35,864 nucleotides of DNA from an uncultured Planctomycetaceae bacterium (GCA_903921605.1 CAIXQV010000296.1:1-35864); one strand, 5' to 3'; shown: positions 14,893-23,474, counted from the first letter of the stretch. Program-made: numbers and translations. Notes: generated by a model from the sequence alone, not told the origin.

Positions 14893-17112
14893 TTACCGAG
14901 GCTGCTCGTTAAACAGGCTGCCGGGAAGATGCAGTTCGGGCCGAGGAATCTGATGCGATGAGTGAACCGCGGTTTTGACCGAGGGCCATCCGGTTTTTAG
15001 TACGAACACGACTACGCTTTGTCCATTGAGCAGATACCGATCCTCATGTGAGTAGGCCGATGTCCCTGAAGCGGAAAGGCTGGTATCTGTCCATGTGACC
15101 CAGCGTTCAGAGGGCTTGTGTCGAGGAAGTTGGAACTGGACGGGCTCATGTTGAGAATTGAACAACGCCAGCAGAGTATCTCCGACAATTGGTTTGCCAC
15201 GTTCGTCGACTTCATCGATCGACTCACCATTCAGTCGCATCCCGAGGGCCCTAAGGCCGGATTGCCACGCAGAATCAGCGATCTCGTTGCCATCCTGCGT
15301 CAGCCAGGAAATATCTTTCACGCCCGCTCCGCGAATTCGTCGGCCCAGAAAGAAATTGCGGCGACTCAGAACGGACTGAGACCGACAAAGTTCCGTCATT
15401 CGTTCGCAGAACTGCAGGAACTCGGTTTGCTCCGTGTCCAGATCCCAGTTCAACCAGCTCAGCTCATTGTCCTGACAGTAAGGGTTATTGTTTCCGCCCT
15501 GTGTCTGGCCGATCTCATCGCCGCCGCGAATCATGGGCACGCCTTGTGACAACAACAGTGTCGCCATCAGGTTTCTTCGCTGTCGAAGTCGCAAAGCTTT
15601 AACATTTGGATCTGCCGTTTCGCCCTCAACGCCGCAGTTCCAGTTGTTGTTGTGGCTGTCGCCATCTCGATTGTCTTCAAGATTGGCGTGGTTGCGTTTT
15701 TCCTGGTAGGTCACCAGATCTCTCAGTGTGAACCCATCGTGAGAGGTAATGAAGTTGATACTCGCATATGGCTTTCGGCCGTTGTGCTGATAGAGATCGC
15801 TGCTTCCCGTCAGCCGCGTGGCAACTTCGCTGATGAGGCCGCCATCGCCAGCCCAGAATCGACGAATCGTGTCGCGATAGCGGCCGTTCCATTCGGACCA
15901 CAGATGCGGGAAGTTGCCGACCTGGTAACCCCCGCTTCCCAAATCCCAGGGCTCTGCAATGAGCTTAACCTGCGATAGAATCGGATCCTGCAGGATGATG
16001 TCAAAGAAGGCGCTGAGTTTGTCGACGTCATGCAGTTCTCTGGCCAGCGCGCTCGCCAGATCGAAGCGAAATCCATCGACGTGCATCTCCAGCACCCAAT
16101 AACGGAGGCTGTCCATGATTAACTGCAGAACACGAGGAGTCTGCATGTTCAGCGTATTACCGCAGCCCGTAAAGTCCTGATAATAGCGGCGATTGTTGGG
16201 CATCAGGCGATAGTACGATGCATTGTCGATGCCGCGCATCGACAGTGTTGGTCCTTTTTCATTTCCCTCGCCGGTATGATTATAGACCACATCGAGGATC
16301 ACTTCGATTCCTTCCTCGTGCAGGCGCTTGACCATACTCTTGAATTCATGGATGACTTCATCTGGCTGGCTGGCCGCCGAATATCGAGTATCCGGCGCAA
16401 AGAACGAGAGGGTGTTGTAGCCCCAGTAATTGCAGAGCCCATGTGAGACGAGATGGCGGTCGTCCACGTGGTAGTGAACTGGCAGCAGTTCGATGGCCGT
16501 GATCCCCAGTTTCTTCAGGTGATCAATCGATGCTCTTGAAGCCAGGCCAGAGTAAGTTCCACGCAGTTGAGGGGCGATGTCCGGGTGTCGCTTCGTCTGA
16601 CCCTTCACGTGAGTTTCATAGATGATCGTTTGATGCCACGGAGTCCGCGGTGGTCGATCATTGCCCCAGCGAAACTGAGGATCCACGACAACGGCCAGCG
16701 GTGCACACCATGCGTTGTCTCTGTCGTCGAAACTAAGATCTTCGGCAGAATCGCCGATCCGAAATCCAAACATCGCGTCAGACCAGCCGATGCCTCGCCC
16801 GATCGCTCTGGCGTAGGGATCGAGGACAACTTTGTGAGCATTGAAACGATGCCCGGCAGCAGGGTCGTACGGACCATGCACTCGATAGCCATAAAGCTGT
16901 CCCGGGCGAATATCCGGAAGATATCCATGCCACACTCGATCCGTTTGCTCCTTCAGGTTAACGGTGTGAGTCTCCGTCCGATCTGTGACGGAGGAGAAGA
17001 GGCAGAGCTCAACCTTGGTGGCGTGTTCCGAAAACAGGGCAAAATTGACACCGCCCCCGTCCCATGTCGCGCCCAGAGGATTCGGCTTACCCGGCCAGAC
17101 TCTTGGTTCCAT
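14893..17112 (-). CDS. glgX: Glycogen debranching enzyme GlgX
   Basis: A 739-residue glycoside hydrolase family 13 enzyme (isoamylase/GlgX type) that cleaves alpha-1,6 branches of glycogen in the cytoplasm. An N-terminal CBM48-like domain (LGATWDGGGVNFALFSEHA) precedes the catalytic barrel. Conserved residues are Asp351 (VDGFRFDLA, nucleophile), Glu387 (LIAEPWDLG, acid/base) and Asp459 (NFITSHDGFTLRDL). VILDVVYNHTGEG and RGGDEIGQTQGGNNNPYCQD complete the family pattern. I prefer the ATG at 17112, since the frame extends only 7 more codons to a TTG at 17133. No other glycogen gene (glgA, glgB, glgP) is present nearby, so it appears to be a single-gene unit, convergent with the small ORF. Confidence 0.96.
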   Translation of the reverse strand: MEPRVWPGKPNPLGATWDGGGVNFALFSEHATKVELCLFSSVTDRTETHTVNLKEQTDRVWHGYLPDIRPGQLYGYRVHGPYDPAAGHRFNAHKVVLDPYARAIGRGIGWSDAMFGFRIGDSAEDLSFDDRDNAWCAPLAVVVDPQFRWGNDRPPRTPWHQTIIYETHVKGQTKRHPDIAPQLRGTYSGLASRASIDHLKKLGITAIELLPVHYHVDDRHLVSHGLCNYWGYNTLSFFAPDTRYSAASQPDEVIHEFKSMVKRLHEEGIEVILDVVYNHTGEGNEKGPTLSMRGIDNASYYRLMPNNRRYYQDFTGCGNTLNMQTPRVLQLIMDSLRYWVLEMHVDGFRFDLASALARELHDVDKLSAFFDIILQDPILSQVKLIAEPWDLGSGGYQVGNFPHLWSEWNGRYRDTIRRFWAGDGGLISEVATRLTGSSDLYQHNGRKPYASINFITSHDGFTLRDLVTYQEKRNHANLEDNRDGDSHNNNWNCGVEGETADPNVKALRLRQRRNLMATLLLSQGVPMIRGGDEIGQTQGGNNNPYCQDNELSWLNWDLDTEQTEFLQFCERMTELCRSQSVLSRRNFFLGRRIRGAGVKDISWLTQDGNEIADSAWQSGLRALGMRLNGESIDEVDERGKPIVGDTLLALFNSQHEPVQFQLPRHKPSERWVTWTDTSLSASGTSAYSHEDRYLLNGQSVVVFVLKTGWPSVKTAVHSSHQIPRPELHLPGSLFNEQPR

Positions 17113-17533
17113 ATCACTGTCGCAATCTGTCAAGAAGTTCTCATCGAACCCCGTCGTAGATCTTTACTGTCACACTCTCTGGAATATGGAGTGTACAAAT
17201 GAACAATTAATTGCTTTCTCGCTACTTTGCCTGTTCGGAATGTAGCGAATATGCAGATCCACAGGGATTCAGGGTCACCTATTGAGGTCCGGAATCCCAG
17301 ACCATGGACAGGATGGCACCTGGTTTGGACCGATATCACAGACCAGAAAGCTCTGCACGAGGACCGATTGTTCGCGCGCAGACAAGTGTCTTTGGCGAAT
17401 TGGTCGACCTGAGGGGATTTGTGTTTGACTCTGTTTTTTCCAGAGCTTCTTATATCCCGTTTGGGCGAATTGGCTAGTCTGGCTGGATTTGTCGCCGTCG
17501 TTTGTGTCGTCCCGAGAGGGGTTTGAGTTCCCT
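17113..17533. other. Divergent intergenic region with promoter-like and repeated elements
   Basis: About 420 bases between glgX and the coiled-coil operon. The right half contains an imperfect 32-base direct repeat (17391-17422 and 17461-17492). Between the copies, TTGACT (17425-17430) and TTATAT (17450-17455) could be a -35/-10 pair, although the 19-base spacing is longer than ideal. No gene is seen. Confidence 0.4.
17391..17492 (+). repeat. Imperfect direct repeat upstream of the coiled-coil operon
   Basis: Two 32-base copies at 17391-17422 and 17461-17492, exactly 70 bases apart. They share the ends GGCGAATTGG and GGATTTGT, with a divergent centre; about 23 of 32 bases match. The 70-base spacing is near seven helical turns, so a regulator could contact both on the same face. 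A duplicated binding site or a duplicated promoter are both possible. Confidence 0.6.
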
Positions 17534-18241
17534 ATGAAGCAAGCAATCTTCAAAGTTTTTGCGGTCTTCATCACCGTTGTGGCCGTGTCCATGATGGGTG
17601 CTGCGTTGGCGACGTTCTTTGTTCATCCGGACGCGCGGGCGGAAATGAACACGCCGGCAATGATGAATTACTCATTCGAAGAAGTACCGGGCGAGGTTCC
17701 GAAGTGGACTGTGACCCGTCGCTTCAGCAATAACCCTGCGGATCCGGCCGAGCGTGGAAATGTAGGATCTTTCAGCTCGCCCTACGAAGCGTTGATCAAA
17801 GCTCATGGCGACCTGAAGAATTATCTTTCGCAGCAGTCTTCTGCGATGGCAGCTCAAAAAGCGACCGCTGATTCAGAGGCTACTTTGTTCGAAGCCAGCC
17901 AGGCTCAGGACGTTACTGCGATGAAAGAGCGAGCCGCCCAGTTGAAGGTCGCGGCCGATCAGCTCGCAACTTTGCTGCAGACTCGCTCCGAAGAGCTTCA
18001 GGCGTTGTCAGTGAAGTCTCGCGAAACGCGTGAAGAAACAGCGGCACGCAGAACCGATGTTCTGAGACTGCGACATGAACTTGAGGAAGCTCGCACAGAT
18101 TTGTTTCGGCTGACAGCCATTCGACGTGATTTGATGGATCGTCTGGTGCGAATTGAGATAGAGAATCAGGGGATGAAGGACCGGCATGCCCAACTTGGCG
18201 GAGATCCGGTTGCTGCTGTTCCGGCCGATTCAGTTCAATAG
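17534..18241 (+). CDS. Membrane-anchored coiled-coil protein, first gene of three
   Basis: A 235-residue protein with one N-terminal transmembrane segment (about residues 5-30: AIFKVFAVFITVVAVSMMGA), a short region after it, and a long helical domain from about residue 85 to the end rich in Ala, Glu, Gln and Arg with heptad-like spacing (VLRLRHELEEARTDLFRL). The topology suggests an inner-membrane anchor with a periplasmic coiled coil. No enzyme motif is visible and I do not recognise a named family; similar unannotated proteins occur in planctomycetes. The ATG at 17534 is chosen because it sits directly before the membrane segment, and GAGAGGGG lies about 12 bases upstream. It is 165 bases ahead of the second gene and probably co-transcribed. 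Confidence 0.8.
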   Translation: MKQAIFKVFAVFITVVAVSMMGAALATFFVHPDARAEMNTPAMMNYSFEEVPGEVPKWTVTRRFSNNPADPAERGNVGSFSSPYEALIKAHGDLKNYLSQQSSAMAAQKATADSEATLFEASQAQDVTAMKERAAQLKVAADQLATLLQTRSEELQALSVKSRETREETAARRTDVLRLRHELEEARTDLFRLTAIRRDLMDRLVRIEIENQGMKDRHAQLGGDPVAAVPADSVQ

Positions 18242-18406
18242 TTATTGGTTGTGGAACCGGGTGATCCACAGTTGGCCTGCCAGTTTCGGAGGTCGTGTCT
18301 TTCCCGGTGCATTGGCAATGGGTTGTCTTGTTGCCTTTGTTGATTAAGTTACGAAATTCTTGTGATCGTTTTTTGAACCTGGCGCAGGTTTGTGTGGAGC
18401 AGCTCG

Positions 18407-19258
18407 ATGAACAATGTCGTCGGCAAGATCCTGATAGTTTTGCAGTTGGTCTTCAGCCTGTGCTTTATGTGCTTTGCTGGTGCAGCCTACACATTTCAAG
18501 AAGGCTGGAAGAATCGCGCGACTACTGCGGAAGACAAATTGAAGAATACGAATCTGCAGCTTACCGAAGCTCAGACCGCTCGTCAGCAGCTCGAAGAAAA
18601 GCTGACGGCTGATGTCAAGACGCAGACTGAACGAGCCGTCATGGCTGAAGCCAAGGTGACTGGTCTGGAAACCAGCCTGGCTCAGGCTTTAGGTAACCTT
18701 GCCAACGCGGAACAGCAGCGAGATAAGCATCTCGCAGATCTGGCAATCGCTCAGCAGGAAGCTCAGGCTAGAATTTCAGAAACAACGGATGCTCGCAGCG
18801 AGAATCTGCGACTGAATGATCGGGTTGTCGACGGGATTTCTGTGCGTCGTACTCTGGAAGACCAGGTCCTTGAGTTGCAGGGACAGAATAACGAAGCTGT
18901 ACGTCGCGAACAGGCGAACATCGAAAAGCTCGAACGCTTGCGTGGCGTGCTGAGCAAGAACAATATTGATTGGGAAGAAGCCTTGAAGGGGCCGGTCCTC
19001 CCCGTCTCTGAAAAAGTCAACGGCGTTGTCAGAGCAGCTCGCAAGAACGAATCGCGTTCCGCTGAGCTGGTTGAGATTTCAGTTGGCAGCGATGATGGAA
19101 TCACCAAGTCAATGCGGTTGACCATCTATCGCGGCGCTAAGTATGTTTGTCAGATCGAAGTGACTGAAGTTTATCCGGACGTTGCCGTCGGCCGGGTGAT
19201 TGAAGAAACACGTAACGGTTCAATTGAACGGGGCGACAATGTCACAACAAAACTCTGA
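18407..19258 (+). CDS. Membrane-anchored coiled-coil protein with C-terminal beta domain, second gene of three
   Basis: A 283-residue protein. Residues 7-30 form a transmembrane helix (ILIVLQLVFSLCFMCFAGAA). Residues about 40-190 are a coiled coil with repeated Glu/Gln/Ala heptads. The last 80 residues form a beta-rich module (VEISVGSDDGITKSMRLTIY, then VCQIEVTEVYPDVAVGRVI), a type seen in other planctomycete membrane proteins. The overall plan (TM, coiled coil, beta domain) is like that of MreC, but no sequence link to MreC is claimed. GGAG lies 7 bases before the ATG at 18407. The 3' end overlaps the following microprotein gene by 20 bases. Together with the first coiled-coil gene it may form an envelope complex; partner and role are unknown. 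Confidence 0.82.
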   Translation: MNNVVGKILIVLQLVFSLCFMCFAGAAYTFQEGWKNRATTAEDKLKNTNLQLTEAQTARQQLEEKLTADVKTQTERAVMAEAKVTGLETSLAQALGNLANAEQQRDKHLADLAIAQQEAQARISETTDARSENLRLNDRVVDGISVRRTLEDQVLELQGQNNEAVRREQANIEKLERLRGVLSKNNIDWEEALKGPVLPVSEKVNGVVRAARKNESRSAELVEISVGSDDGITKSMRLTIYRGAKYVCQIEVTEVYPDVAVGRVIEETRNGSIERGDNVTTKL

Positions 19259-19367
19259 TCCAACGATCTATGACGGTCTGATGTTTGTCTCTTTGGGGGC
19301 AGTCATCATCGGGATCGTTTTTCTGGTGCTGTCACTGAATGGTTACGGCTGGTCCAGTGGCGGCTGA
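19239..19367 (+). CDS. 42-residue single-pass membrane microprotein
   Basis: A short ORF beginning MSQQNSDPTIYDGLMF and ending in a Gly/Ser tail (YGWSSGG). Residues 15-33 form one strongly hydrophobic segment (FVSLGAVIIGIVFLVLS), a typical transmembrane helix. It overlaps the 3' end of the preceding coiled-coil gene by 20 bases in another frame, which suggests translational coupling. The operon terminator follows 50 bases after its stop. Small conserved membrane proteins in this position often modulate larger partners, so it may be a subunit of the coiled-coil complex; that is inference. It falls below usual gene-calling length limits. Confidence 0.7.
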   Translation: MSQQNSDPTIYDGLMFVSLGAVIIGIVFLVLSLNGYGWSSGG

Positions 19368-19417
19368 TCGGCGTGCTTTTCACAACGAAAAGCGGCCACG
19401 TTGAATAACGCGCAAAT

Positions 19418-19453
19418 AAAAACGCCCCGAGTGCTGCTCGGGGCGTTTCTTTT
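19418..19453. terminator. Bidirectional rho-independent terminator
   Basis: Stem CGCCCCGAG (19423-19431) pairs perfectly with CTCGGGGCG (19437-19445) around a 5-base loop. It is flanked by AAAAA on the left and TTTCTTTT on the right, so it can serve both strands. It lies between the plus-strand coiled-coil operon and the minus-strand lactonase gene, whose 3' ends face each other. Confidence 0.92.
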
Positions 19454-19476
19454 ACTAAGTCATTCGGCGTTCAGAA

Positions 19477-20397
19477 TTATTCTGCCGCTTTGAGCCCGGG
19501 GAAAGCATGTCCTGTTGCTTCCATGCTCACAGAATACAGAGACTTTCTGGCGGTGACATAAAGCGTCTTCCGGTCCGCACCACCGAATGTGACATTGGCT
19601 GGCTGTTCCGGGAAAGCGATCACTCCCAGAATCTTCCCGTCCGGACTCACAACCTGGATGCCTAATGCAGAGGTGATGTAGAGATTACCGGCCGTATCAA
19701 TGGTCAGCCCGTCTCCGCCACCATTTGTTGCCCCAGGCGCCTGCTTGAGTTCACAAAGCAACTTTGGCGCTCCAAGTTTTCCCGGGGCTTCCACAGGATA
19801 AGCCCACATCTCCTTTTCCATGCTCGGCACGATGTACAGAGTCTTTTCATCGGTTGACAGAATCACGCCGTTGGGAGCCTTGCGGTCTTCGATCAAGCGA
19901 GTTACTTTGGCATCCGCCGCGCGATAATAGACGGCTTCTTTACCCTGAGGCCACGGGTCCGGAGCACGGAATCGCGGGTCGGTAAAATAGATTCCTCCGG
20001 ACTGATCAATCACAAGATCGTTCGGAGCATTGAATCGCTTGTCGCCGTGCTTGTCAGACAGAACAGTTTCCTTCGCGTCCGTCAGGCTGAATTCTTTCAG
20101 CCGTCCATCCATCTCACAGGCCAGAAGGCGATCACCAACGATCATCAGGCCGTTGCAGTGTCCGGATGGCTCAACGAAGATCGACAGCGTTCCGGCACTG
20201 TCCAGTTTGTGAATTCGGTTCTTCGGGATGTCTGTGAAATACAGATTTCCCTGGCTATCTGATGCCGGCCCTTCGGTGAATTCAAAACCTGTTTGTACCT
20301 GTTTGATTTCACCGGTTGGTCCAACACCCGGGATGACGTCAGCGGCAAACGACACACCGCTGAAAAGAATGAACGCCGCTAAACTCTGCCTGATCAT
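19477..20397 (-). CDS. Exported SMP-30/gluconolactonase-family protein
   Basis: A 306-residue six-bladed beta-propeller of the SMP-30/gluconolactonase/LRE type. Motifs include FTEGPASDSQGNLYFTD, FNAPNDLVIDQSGGIYFTD, KAPNGVILSTDEKTLYIV and NGGGDGLTIDTAGNLYIT, which carry the metal-binding Glu, Asn and Asp residues of the family. A signal peptide (SLAAFILFSGVSFAAD) indicates export. Relatives hydrolyse sugar lactones such as glucono-1,5-lactone. The ATG at 20397 is chosen because it begins the signal peptide; the upstream frame to 20433 adds 12 unlikely residues and runs to the edge of a repeat. Last gene of a minus-strand run; terminated by the bidirectional terminator. Confidence 0.9.
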   Translation of the reverse strand: MIRQSLAAFILFSGVSFAADVIPGVGPTGEIKQVQTGFEFTEGPASDSQGNLYFTDIPKNRIHKLDSAGTLSIFVEPSGHCNGLMIVGDRLLACEMDGRLKEFSLTDAKETVLSDKHGDKRFNAPNDLVIDQSGGIYFTDPRFRAPDPWPQGKEAVYYRAADAKVTRLIEDRKAPNGVILSTDEKTLYIVPSMEKEMWAYPVEAPGKLGAPKLLCELKQAPGATNGGGDGLTIDTAGNLYITSALGIQVVSPDGKILGVIAFPEQPANVTFGGADRKTLYVTARKSLYSVSMEATGHAFPGLKAAE

Positions 20398-20433
20398 AGT
20401 CGCACCTGATCTGAAATCGTGTTTGAGAAACAA

Positions 20434-20465
20434 GGTGTGCCTGCGCTTTGCTTGTCACACCCTAC
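20434..20465. repeat. Family C repeat, single short copy
   Basis: Starts GGTGTGCCTGCG and ends CACACCCTAC, matching the ends of the units at 7472-7571, with a 12-base centre in place of 16. It lies in the gap between the creatininase and lactonase genes. Confidence 0.75.
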
Positions 20466-20494
20466 GGAAACTGAACACTTGCCGCGATCGATTC

Positions 20495-21268
20495 CTATGA
20501 TCGCGATTCGCCGGTAATCCATCCGCGGCCGTCCCAGTTGATAACCTGCCCAAGGAACTCCACAAGTCCCTTTGAGAACTCCGCAAACAGGTGCTCGCCC
20601 TTTTCGGGAGTCGCGAATTGCGGGGATCCCATATGACCAGGCACGGTTCGATCTTTGGTTGTCCAGCCGCGATAGGCTGGTTCAAATCCAAAATCAACGC
20701 TGACAGTTTCCAGAGTCTTCACGTCCTTCTTCACGAGCTGAGGAGCGATCCGCTGGATCATCGATGTTTCGAATTCACAGGCATGGCCCATTGAACGCTG
20801 GACAAGATCACTTCTTGTTTCCCACGGTTTTGCAAAATCCCAGTAGGTTGAAAACAGCAACAGCAGATCATTCCGATCGCGATAGCGCTGGCGTGCTTCA
20901 AAGACAGCCTGCTTGCCGGGGATGATGTTACCGCCGTGACCATTCACGAACACGATTCGGCGGAACCCGTGAATGATGCCGTTCTCCATGGCTTCGCCCA
21001 GCAGATCGAGATACGTTCGCGGACGAGCTGAAAGCGTTCCACAGAAGTCCATATGATGGTCGGAGTTCCCCAGCCATTGCAGTGGAGCAAACAGAACTTT
21101 GTCACTCAATTCTTCGGAAACTCTGCGAATGACTTCCCCCAGCAACATACTGTCGGTCGCGACCGGAAGATGGTGACCATGTTGTTCTATGGCGGCCACC
21201 GGAATAACAAGTGGAGTATGCGGAGCCAGGGCCTTGATCTCGGGCCATGTCAGATCAGTCCAGTTCAT
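20495..21268 (-). CDS. Creatininase-family amidohydrolase
   Basis: A 257-residue protein of the creatininase/formamide hydrolase family, metal-dependent amidases whose members act on creatinine, on formamide intermediates or in mycofactocin maturation. Metal-binding segments are AIEQHGHHLPVATD (Glu, His, Asp), VFVNGHGGN (His) and GHACEFETS (Glu). The start at 21268 gives MNWTDLTWPEIK, a typical N-terminus, with AGGA 9 bases upstream; the upstream frame to 21328 is discarded. The actual substrate is unclear, as the neighbours (lactonase, aminotransferase, mannonate dehydratase) do not form a creatinine pathway. Likely the same operon as the aminotransferase gene 60 bases upstream. Confidence 0.9.
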   Translation of the reverse strand: MNWTDLTWPEIKALAPHTPLVIPVAAIEQHGHHLPVATDSMLLGEVIRRVSEELSDKVLFAPLQWLGNSDHHMDFCGTLSARPRTYLDLLGEAMENGIIHGFRRIVFVNGHGGNIIPGKQAVFEARQRYRDRNDLLLLFSTYWDFAKPWETRSDLVQRSMGHACEFETSMIQRIAPQLVKKDVKTLETVSVDFGFEPAYRGWTTKDRTVPGHMGSPQFATPEKGEHLFAEFSKGLVEFLGQVINWDGRGWITGESRS

Positions 21269-21328
21269 GTATCGGTTCCTGATGAGGTTTATTGAAAAGA
21301 CCTCGAAACGATAGCAACTTGGACTCAC

Positions 21329-22453
21329 TCACGAAACCACCGCGTTCAATTCTGCCAGCAGCCGTTCAATATCGGCCAGTGTGTTGTAACCATGAATGGC
21401 AATTCGAATTCGCCCGGCCTGATGCATCACGTGGATATTCTTTGCCAGCAAATGCTGGTGAATGCGAGCTGCGTCCGGATGTCGAAACGCCATGATCCCG
21501 GCCAGATGTCCGGGCAGGTTCGGAGTAATCAGATCCACGGGCAGTTTCGAAAGTCCTTCCAGGCACACTCTGACCAATGGATCTGCAGTTGCGGCGATCT
21601 TTTCGATTCCCGCCTCACAGATGTAGTCCAGTCCCGCGCGGATGGCGTAAATAGCCGGATAGTTTGGCATCCCGACGGCAAAGCTTGCGGCTCCGGGTTT
21701 GCTGACCGCCTGTTCAAATCGAGCCGCCCCAAAGGCATCATTCAGGTTGAACCATCCGCCCGCCGGGACCGTCCATTCCTGCGCGCGGCGACCTGGTACG
21801 CCAACAAGTCCGCCACCATGAGATGCCAGAATCCATTTGTGAGTACTGCTGACAATCAGATCGGCTTCGCGAAGATCCAGCGGAATTCTTCCCAGCGCCT
21901 GAGTCACATCAACAGACAGCAGTGAATCAGAGTGTGCTCGAACCGCTGCGGCGATCTCCGGCAATGAGATCCGATGGCCGTTGAAGAAGCTCACCAGCGA
22001 AGTATTGACCAGCCGCGTGCGTGAACTCAGCAGCGGAATCAGATCCTCAACCCGCAAAACCCAGTCTCGCGCACGCCAGATTTTGACGGTGGCTCGACTT
22101 TCCTTCTGCAGCCATGGTGTTGCCCCGGCCGGGAAATCCAGATCGTTGATGACGATCTCGTCGCCCTCTTTGAGTCGCAGGGCCATGGCTGCGAGGTTGT
22201 ATGCTTCTGACGAGCAGGAGCAGATGGCTATCTCAGCTGCCGTCAGTCCATACAACTCGGCCGTTCGCTGGCGAGCAGCCTCCCACTGAGCTGCGTGGGG
22301 GATTCGACCATCCATGCCTTTTTGCTTATCCGCAAAGTACTGCTGTAAAGCAGCTCCCACGGAGACTGGCGGAATCCCTTCGGCTGCGGAATTCAAATAA
22401 GTGATACCGTTCAGCGACGGAAAATCTTTAGCTCGCGTTTCTGGTGTCAGCAT
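21329..22453 (-). CDS. Class V aminotransferase (cysteine desulfurase / isopenicillin epimerase-like)
   Basis: A 374-residue PLP enzyme of fold type I. The conserved start YLNSAAEGIPP, the PLP-phosphate contact region CSSEAYNLAAMAL, the Asp182 region (SVDVTQALG) and Lys206 in SSTHKWILASHGGG (Schiff-base lysine) are visible. The family includes cysteine desulfurases, isopenicillin N epimerase-like enzymes and selenocysteine lyases; no active-site cysteine loop typical of NifS/SufS is seen near the C-terminus, so a desulfurase is less likely. The ATG at 22453 has AAAGG about 8 bases upstream. It sits between the mannonate dehydratase and creatininase genes with short gaps (58 and 60 bases). Substrate unknown. 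Confidence 0.88.
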   Translation of the reverse strand: MLTPETRAKDFPSLNGITYLNSAAEGIPPVSVGAALQQYFADKQKGMDGRIPHAAQWEAARQRTAELYGLTAAEIAICSCSSEAYNLAAMALRLKEGDEIVINDLDFPAGATPWLQKESRATVKIWRARDWVLRVEDLIPLLSSRTRLVNTSLVSFFNGHRISLPEIAAAVRAHSDSLLSVDVTQALGRIPLDLREADLIVSSTHKWILASHGGGLVGVPGRRAQEWTVPAGGWFNLNDAFGAARFEQAVSKPGAASFAVGMPNYPAIYAIRAGLDYICEAGIEKIAATADPLVRVCLEGLSKLPVDLITPNLPGHLAGIMAFRHPDAARIHQHLLAKNIHVMHQAGRIRIAIHGYNTLADIERLLAELNAVVS

Positions 22454-22511
22454 CGATTTGCCTTTATTCGTAAAGTTTGAACCGGACGTCTATGCGTTCC
22501 GGCTGATGGAC

Positions 22512-23474
22512 TCAGCATCCCGAGGCGTGCATTAGTCCTCGCATGTAGCCGAAAGCGAAGAGTCTGCCAAGCATCGTATAGCCAGGTTCGCCGTCGTCTT
22601 CTCCAACCATCTGTGGTACGTGATCAGGTCGCATTGGCCCGCTGAAGCCGATCTCTCGGTAAGCTCGCATTGCCGCCGCCATGTCTGTTGGGCCGTTGTC
22701 GTGAAACGTTTCTGCGAAGGATTCCGGACATCCAATTACATCTCGAAAATGTACGTAGCGAATATGTTTCCCGAGGTGTCGAATCGTACTGGGAATATCC
22801 ACGTTCATCGTGGCAAAGGAACCCTGACAAAAACAGATGGCATTGGATGGGCTTGGAGCCAGCTGCATCAGCCGTTCAAATCCCGCCACATTATGCATGA
22901 TGCGAGGCTTCCCCAACAGTTGCGGCAAGGGTGGGTCGTCCGGATGCATCGCCAAAGTCACGCCGCATTGTTCTGCCACGGGAAGCAGTTCATTGAGCAG
23001 TCGCTCCAACTGCTCCCACAACTTTTCCGGTGAGAGTCGTTTCGCCAGCTCATCGAAGTGAGCATTGGGTGCCTTGTAGCCAAGCAGCACGGCCTGCTCG
23101 ACATCAGCAAGATGAAACGCAGTAACCTTCGCGCCGCCGCGTTCTGGTGCATCAAGTCGAGTACGACACCAGTCAGTGCCTGCCATAAAGTTGTAGCACA
23201 GAAGTCGAATATCCAGATCAGCCATCTGGCGAATCAGAGTTTTCATCGCGGCAACTTCGGTGCCATCATCAACACCCAGTTTGATGTTCTCGATCGGCAA
23301 ATAACCTTCGACGACAGACAATTGCAGCCCAAACGAGGCAATTCTTTCCTGTGCTTTCTTCAGCACGGCAGCATCAGGACCCGGATAACGATGCACAACA
23401 TCCGTGACTCCGCACTGTGCTGCCAGCTGCAGGTTTTCATCAGAGATTGGTGTTAGAACAGTCCCCAGCCGCAT
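22512..23474 (-). CDS. Mannonate dehydratase (UxuA-like)
   Basis: A 320-residue TIM-barrel enzyme of the UxuA family, which converts D-mannonate to 2-keto-3-deoxygluconate in hexuronate breakdown. Family signatures are LCYNFMAGTDWCRTR, AMHPDDPPLPQLLGKPRIM (metal-binding His and Asp), FCQGSFATM and VHFRDVIG. It is somewhat shorter than E. coli UxuA. The start at 23474 (MRLGTVLTPISDENLQ) has AGGGAGAA about 10 bases upstream; the frame runs open to 23594, but those 40 residues overlap the biotin ligase gene and look non-coding. A role in uronate use fits the ExuT-like transporter at 5293 and the lactonase downstream, though the genes are far apart. A related xylose-isomerase-like epimerase remains possible. 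Confidence 0.87.
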   Translation of the reverse strand: MRLGTVLTPISDENLQLAAQCGVTDVVHRYPGPDAAVLKKAQERIASFGLQLSVVEGYLPIENIKLGVDDGTEVAAMKTLIRQMADLDIRLLCYNFMAGTDWCRTRLDAPERGGAKVTAFHLADVEQAVLLGYKAPNAHFDELAKRLSPEKLWEQLERLLNELLPVAEQCGVTLAMHPDDPPLPQLLGKPRIMHNVAGFERLMQLAPSPSNAICFCQGSFATMNVDIPSTIRHLGKHIRYVHFRDVIGCPESFAETFHDNGPTDMAAAMRAYREIGFSGPMRPDHVPQMVGEDDGEPGYTMLGRLFAFGYMRGLMHASGC

